Shown in pieces: positions 16,406-19,557 of a stretch of 19,557 nt of DNA (positions within the stretch are counted from its first letter, which is position 1; each line of letters starts with the position of its first letter). Origin of the DNA: VBAT01 sp036520835 (lineage in GTDB: Bacteria; Bacteroidota; Bacteroidia; Chitinophagales; Chitinophagaceae). A program made the translations under genes and the position numbers. Under the pieces are notes generated by a model that saw only the letters and a list, made by a program, of their open reading frames with translations, had not been told where the DNA came from and ran no database searches. The DNA lies in NCBI GenBank assembly GCA_036520835.1, contig DATDIX010000138.1, forward strand, positions 1 through 19,557. Reading direction: 5' to 3'.

Positions 16406-17647
16406 TTATCTCTTATTCCTTGTTTTTTGACCGGAAAGCGAGGCTGTTTTTTGAGAGGGAAGATTGTTTTCAGGCTCTTCATCGTCGCTGTCGCGGCCTT
16501 GTTTGTAGTTGCCGAAAATATCATAGGCGAGCCTTGCTGAACTGTATATCTTACTGTTGTATTTATTTCCCAGTACGATGATGGTGACTTTTTCATCAAT
16601 TAGCCTGGCGAATGCGGCATTAAAGCCATGCCAGCGGCCGTTATGATAAACCACTTTTTTCCCGTTGGGGATCATCAGTAATCTCCAGCCAAGACCATAA
16701 TTATGTACGGAAGGCCTTTCATTACTGTAAGGAGTAAAGGCGCTATCGAGTAATGTTTTGTTGATGAGCTGGTCGGTATAAAATGCCTGGTCCCATTTTA
16801 AAAGATCCCTTGGCGTGGTATAAATATTTTTATCACCGCAGGTGCCTTCGAGAAAGTCATTATCCCATACTCTGCCGTTAGCGGCATAAGAGGAAATAGA
16901 TTTTGAAGTATCGTTTAATGTGTACACATACGTATGTTTCATCCCCAGGGGATCAAAAAATTTCCACTTCATGAAATCAGCAAATGACCGGCCGCTTACT
17001 TTTTCGATGATCAGGGCCAGCAACACATAATTAGTATTACTGTAGCTGAAGCGCCTGCCCGGGGAAAAACTCCTGTTCGGTTTTTCTGAAAGCATGTAGT
17101 TTAATACATCCGCATTGGTGACATACTTGTTCTTCCATTCTTTTGCCGGCATGAAATAGACATAATTAGACAGGCCGCTGCGGTGATTGAGCAGCATCTT
17201 TACTGTAACACCTGTGTAAGGGAACCCCGGGAAAAATTTTTGTAATGAATCATCCAGCGATAATTTATTTTCCTGCGCCAGTCTCAGGATGGCCATGCCG
17301 GTAAATGTTTTGCCGGAGGAGGCTATATGTGTAGAAGTACTGTCTGTAAAAGGATCTTTGGAGCGCAGATCGGAGAAACCGGCATATTTTTCATAGATCA
17401 CGGCCCCGTCTTTTGCCACCAGTATGGCGCCGTTGAACCCCCTTCGCAATAAAGTACTGTCGAAAAAATTGGAAACTTCCCTGACATAACGACGGAACAA
17501 CAGCTTGTCCATCTGAACAGGAGTGGGGGGGTAGTATTCGAGAGAGTCGTCTTTTACGGTCGTAATGGTTTTGCCATTCCCCGAAGTTGAATTGCAGCTC
17601 CAGCCTGAAATAATAATAACAATAAGTAGCCAGCCAATGGTTTTCAT
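16406..17647 (-). CDS. Serine hydrolase lipoprotein, beta-lactamase/PBP-like (class C fold)
   Basis: 413-residue predicted lipoprotein (Cys18 after LIVIIISGWS) of the beta-lactamase superfamily that includes class C enzymes, D-alanyl-D-alanine peptidases and esterases. The catalytic S-x-x-K is SSGK (110-113), followed by TFTGMAILRL. The second motif is YSN (202-204) in RRFSYSNTNYVLLALIIEKVSG, and the third is HNG (335-337) where KTG stands in classical enzymes. An HNG or HxG triad is common in the broad PF00144 family and does not by itself indicate beta-lactam resistance. Substrate unknown: an envelope peptide, amide or ester is likely. The tail from about 383 is acidic, then basic. It is the first gene of a probable operon with nnr and is divergent from serA. 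Confidence 0.9.
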   Translation of the reverse strand: MKTIGWLLIVIIISGWSCNSTSGNGKTITTVKDDSLEYYPPTPVQMDKLLFRRYVREVSNFFDSTLLRRGFNGAILVAKDGAVIYEKYAGFSDLRSKDPFTDSTSTHIASSGKTFTGMAILRLAQENKLSLDDSLQKFFPGFPYTGVTVKMLLNHRSGLSNYVYFMPAKEWKNKYVTNADVLNYMLSEKPNRSFSPGRRFSYSNTNYVLLALIIEKVSGRSFADFMKWKFFDPLGMKHTYVYTLNDTSKSISSYAANGRVWDNDFLEGTCGDKNIYTTPRDLLKWDQAFYTDQLINKTLLDSAFTPYSNERPSVHNYGLGWRLLMIPNGKKVVYHNGRWHGFNAAFARLIDEKVTIIVLGNKYNSKIYSSARLAYDIFGNYKQGRDSDDEEPENNLPSQKTASLSGQKTRNKR

Positions 17648-17668
17648 GGAAGAGATTTTGCTTGTTTA

Positions 17669-17676
17669 CAAAAATA
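17669..17676 (-). promoter_or_regulatory. Possible -7 element of the serine hydrolase-nnr operon
   Basis: On the minus strand TATTTTTG is a perfect TAnnTTTG match, 21 bp before the hydrolase ATG. No TTG lies 19-21 nt upstream, so only half of the consensus is present. The whole divergent gap between the hydrolase and the preferred serA start is 96 bp, so promoters for both directions must share it. Confidence 0.4.
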
Positions 17677-17743
17677 TAACGTGAAATGAAAGAGTTTGTT
17701 ATTTACCGGTTTATTTATCAACAGTTATGTGCATATTTGCAGT

Positions 17744-18982
17744 ATGAGCAACACAGGAAAAACCAGCTATCCCAAAGAAAAAATACGTATACTTTTCCTG
17801 GAAAATATCAGTGATGCGGCTGTAAAGAATTTTCGCCAGCATGATTATACCAGGGTTGACAAGATCAGTAAGGCGCTGACAGAGGAAGAACTGATCAACG
17901 AGATAAAAGACGTGCATATCCTGGGCATCCGCTCCAAAACACAGATCACAAAAAAGATACTGGATGCGGCCAAAAAGCTGCAGGCGATTGGCTGTTTTTG
18001 CATAGGGGTAAACCAGGTGGACCTGAAAGCGGCTACCAAAAATGGCGTAGTGGTCTTTAATGCGCCTTATTCCAATACAAGATCGGTAGCAGAACTGGTG
18101 ATCGGGCTGGCCATTATGCTGATCCGCCGGATCCCCGATAAAAATAAAGCGGCGCATGAAGGCATCTGGATGAAGGAGGCAAAAGGCAGTTATGAACTAA
18201 GGGGAAAAACCCTCGGCATTATCGGTTATGGCAATATCGGTTCGCAGGTAAGCGTATTGGCTGAAGCGCTGGGCATGAAAGTCATGTTTTATGATGTGGA
18301 AACAAAATTGCCGCTGGGTAATGCCACGGATGGAAAATCGTTGAAGGAAGTTTTGAACAAAGCGGATGTGGTGACCTTGCATGTACCGGAAACAAGCCAG
18401 ACAAAGAATATTATTAATAAGAGTACCCTAAAGTATTTTAAAAAAGGATCAATACTTATAAACTATGCAAGGGGAGAGGTGGTTGACCTTGATGCATTAC
18501 GGAAATATATTGTTGACGGGCATATCAGCGGCGCTGCGATAGATGTATTTCCCTGGGAGCCCGAAAAGAATGGCGATCGTTTCCAGACACCGCTGCAGGA
18601 CTTGCCGAATGTGATACTGACACCGCATATTGGCGGAAGTACGGAGGAGGCGCAGCAAAATATCGGGGAAGACGTAAGTGTGAAATTATTTAATTATTTA
18701 GAGAAAGGAATAACATTCGGCTCGCATACAGTTCCTGCATTGGCATTACCGCCACAGGAAGGTTCGCACCGTATTCTGCATATTCATAATAATGTACCGG
18801 GAGTGTTATCAGCGATCAATACCCAGCTGTCAAAGCACAATATCAATATCGTTGCCCAGTATTTGAAGACCAATGAGGAGATCGGTTATGTGGTGCTGGA
18901 TGTAGATAAAAAATTATCTGCACAGGCCTTACAATTATTGAAAGAAGTAAAGGAGACGATCAAGGTGAGGATGCTGTATTAA
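17744..18982 (+). CDS. serA: D-3-phosphoglycerate dehydrogenase with C-terminal ACT domain
   Basis: First committed enzyme of serine synthesis: it oxidises 3-phosphoglycerate to 3-phosphohydroxypyruvate with NAD+. Numbering is from the ATG at 17744, giving 412 residues, close to the E. coli enzyme. The frame is open to 17696, but the extra 16 residues are unlike the family N-terminus. The NAD-binding loop is GYGNIG (161-166). Catalytic residues follow as Arg243 (YARGEVVD), Glu272 (FPWEPEKN) and His295 (TPHIGGSTEEAQ). The ACT domain covers about 343-412 (HIHNNVPGVLSAIN, then AQYLKTNEEIGYVVLDVD), so feedback inhibition by serine, as in E. coli SerA, is likely. It is divergent from the hydrolase operon; serC and serB are not in view. 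Confidence 0.96.
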   Translation: MSNTGKTSYPKEKIRILFLENISDAAVKNFRQHDYTRVDKISKALTEEELINEIKDVHILGIRSKTQITKKILDAAKKLQAIGCFCIGVNQVDLKAATKNGVVVFNAPYSNTRSVAELVIGLAIMLIRRIPDKNKAAHEGIWMKEAKGSYELRGKTLGIIGYGNIGSQVSVLAEALGMKVMFYDVETKLPLGNATDGKSLKEVLNKADVVTLHVPETSQTKNIINKSTLKYFKKGSILINYARGEVVDLDALRKYIVDGHISGAAIDVFPWEPEKNGDRFQTPLQDLPNVILTPHIGGSTEEAQQNIGEDVSVKLFNYLEKGITFGSHTVPALALPPQEGSHRILHIHNNVPGVLSAINTQLSKHNINIVAQYLKTNEEIGYVVLDVDKKLSAQALQLLKEVKETIKVRMLY

Positions 18983-19058
18983 CCCCAAACATCCGGCAGG
19001 GTTCCGAAAATTTCTTCCCGGCTACATTTCTTTATCCAGTAGAAATTAAAGGTTATTT

Positions 19059-19082
19059 AATTTTCAATAATTATTGAAAATT
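19059..19082. promoter_or_regulatory. 24-bp perfect palindrome upstream of the NADH dehydrogenase
   Basis: AATTTTCAATAA is followed at once by its exact reverse complement, with no spacer. It ends 3 bp before TAACTTTA (19086-19093), which is one base from the Bacteroidota -7 consensus, and lies about 25-30 bp before the likely start codon. Position and symmetry suggest an operator for a dimeric regulator of this gene. It could also fold as an AT-only hairpin, but it lacks a GC stem and a T tract, so I do not read it as a terminator for serA. Confidence 0.6.
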
Positions 19083-19107
19083 GTGTAACTTTATGCTGTC
19101 AAAACGA

Positions 19108-19557
19108 ATGGATATGAAAGTAGTAATCGTCGGTGCAGGATTCGGAGGACTCAAATTAGCCCGCAAACTCAATAACAAACCCGGTTTCGAAGTCATTCTT
19201 ATTGACCGGTTCAACTATCACCAGTTCCAGCCTTTGTTTTACCAGGTGGCCACGGCAGGGCTTGATGCCAGCAATATTTCTTTTCCTTTGAGAAAGGTTT
19301 TCCAGAAAAGTAAGAATGTCAGGATAAGACTGGCAGATCTGAAGCAGGTGTTACCTGCGGAAAATAAGATCATCACCGATGCCGAAGAGATCAGCTATGA
19401 TGCTTTGGTATTGGCCACCGGGGCAGATACCAATTTCTTCGGCAATGAAAAACTGGCGGCAAATGCTTTCCCGATGAAATCAACCGTGGAAGCTCTGCAG
19501 TTACGCTACCGGATATTGCATAACCTCGAGGAATCATTGACAATAAAAGATAAGGCC
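19108..19557 (+). CDS. Type II NADH dehydrogenase (NDH-2), 3' end outside window
   Basis: N-terminal part (150 codons) of an FAD-dependent NADH:quinone oxidoreductase or related pyridine nucleotide-disulfide oxidoreductase. It shows the FAD-binding GAGFGGL right after the start, the acidic end of the second strand (ILIDRFNYHQFQPLFYQVATAGL, typical of NDH-2), and SYDALVLATGADTNFFG. NDH-2 enzymes feed electrons from NADH to the quinone pool without pumping. Possible starts are ATG at 19093, 19108 and 19114. A putative -7 element overlaps 19093, so I favour 19108 or 19114. The frame is open to the window edge. It lies 125 bp after serA on the same strand, with a palindrome and a possible promoter in the gap, so it is probably separately transcribed. 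Confidence 0.9.
   Translation, partial: MDMKVVIVGAGFGGLKLARKLNNKPGFEVILIDRFNYHQFQPLFYQVATAGLDASNISFPLRKVFQKSKNVRIRLADLKQVLPAENKIITDAEEISYDALVLATGADTNFFGNEKLAANAFPMKSTVEALQLRYRILHNLEESLTIKDKA

Noticed and set aside
16406..17647. Class C beta-lactamase (ampC)
   Set aside because: SxxK and YxN are present, but the third motif is HNG, and the lipoprotein signal and overall sequence fit the broad PF00144 serine hydrolase group better.
17732..17739. CATATTTG as a -7 element for serA
   Set aside because: One base from TAnnTTTG but only 4 bp before the preferred ATG at 17744, which would leave essentially no leader. No TTG is at the right distance.

Overview
The window looks like chromosomal DNA from a member of the Bacteroidota, most likely the Chitinophagaceae or a close relative. 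The evidence is a type IX secretion system (T9SS) cargo with a gliding-motility-type C-terminal domain beside a PorP/SprF-family protein, a BlaI/M56 pair, start codons without Shine-Dalgarno sequences, and Bacteroidota-type promoters (TTG, about 20 nt, TAnnTTTG). The assignment comes from gene content, not from a phylogenetic marker. I see no tRNA, rRNA, CRISPR array, insertion sequence or phage gene.

Layout from left to right. Positions 1-432 are an AT-rich stretch without a convincing gene. Positions 517-5894 hold a plus-strand pair: a roughly 1,450-residue secreted protein with an IgGFc-binding-like N-terminal domain, six PKD domains and a T9SS type B sorting domain, followed after a few bases by its probable PorP/SprF-family partner. 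The pair converges, with three bases between stop codons, on a minus-strand BlaI-type repressor and M56 (BlaR1-type) membrane protease operon at 8020-5898. That operon has a nested palindromic operator in its promoter region. Further right on the minus strand are a large orphan CHASE-PAS-PAS histidine kinase (10441-8153) and a membrane-bound proton- or sodium-pumping pyrophosphatase (12942-10708) with a clear promoter and a clear intrinsic terminator.

Next on the minus strand are a cytochrome c-type lipoprotein (14824-13109), the bifunctional NAD(P)HX repair enzyme Nnr (16396-14891) and a penicillin-binding-protein-like serine hydrolase lipoprotein (17647-16406). The last two are 9 bp apart and probably co-transcribed. 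Divergent from them on the plus strand are serA (17744-18982, ACT-containing phosphoglycerate dehydrogenase) and the start of a type II NADH dehydrogenase that runs off the right edge. A 24-bp perfect palindrome lies just upstream of the latter.

Most of the window is core or household metabolism and cell envelope. The left third is surface and signalling: an exported adhesin-like protein with its secretion partner, and a membrane-protease sensor circuit. I did not find a clearly new multi-gene system. The signals most worth a second look are the 16-residue repeat array in the M56 protein, the operator ahead of the BlaI gene, the palindrome ahead of the NADH dehydrogenase, and the ion-specificity residues of the pyrophosphatase.
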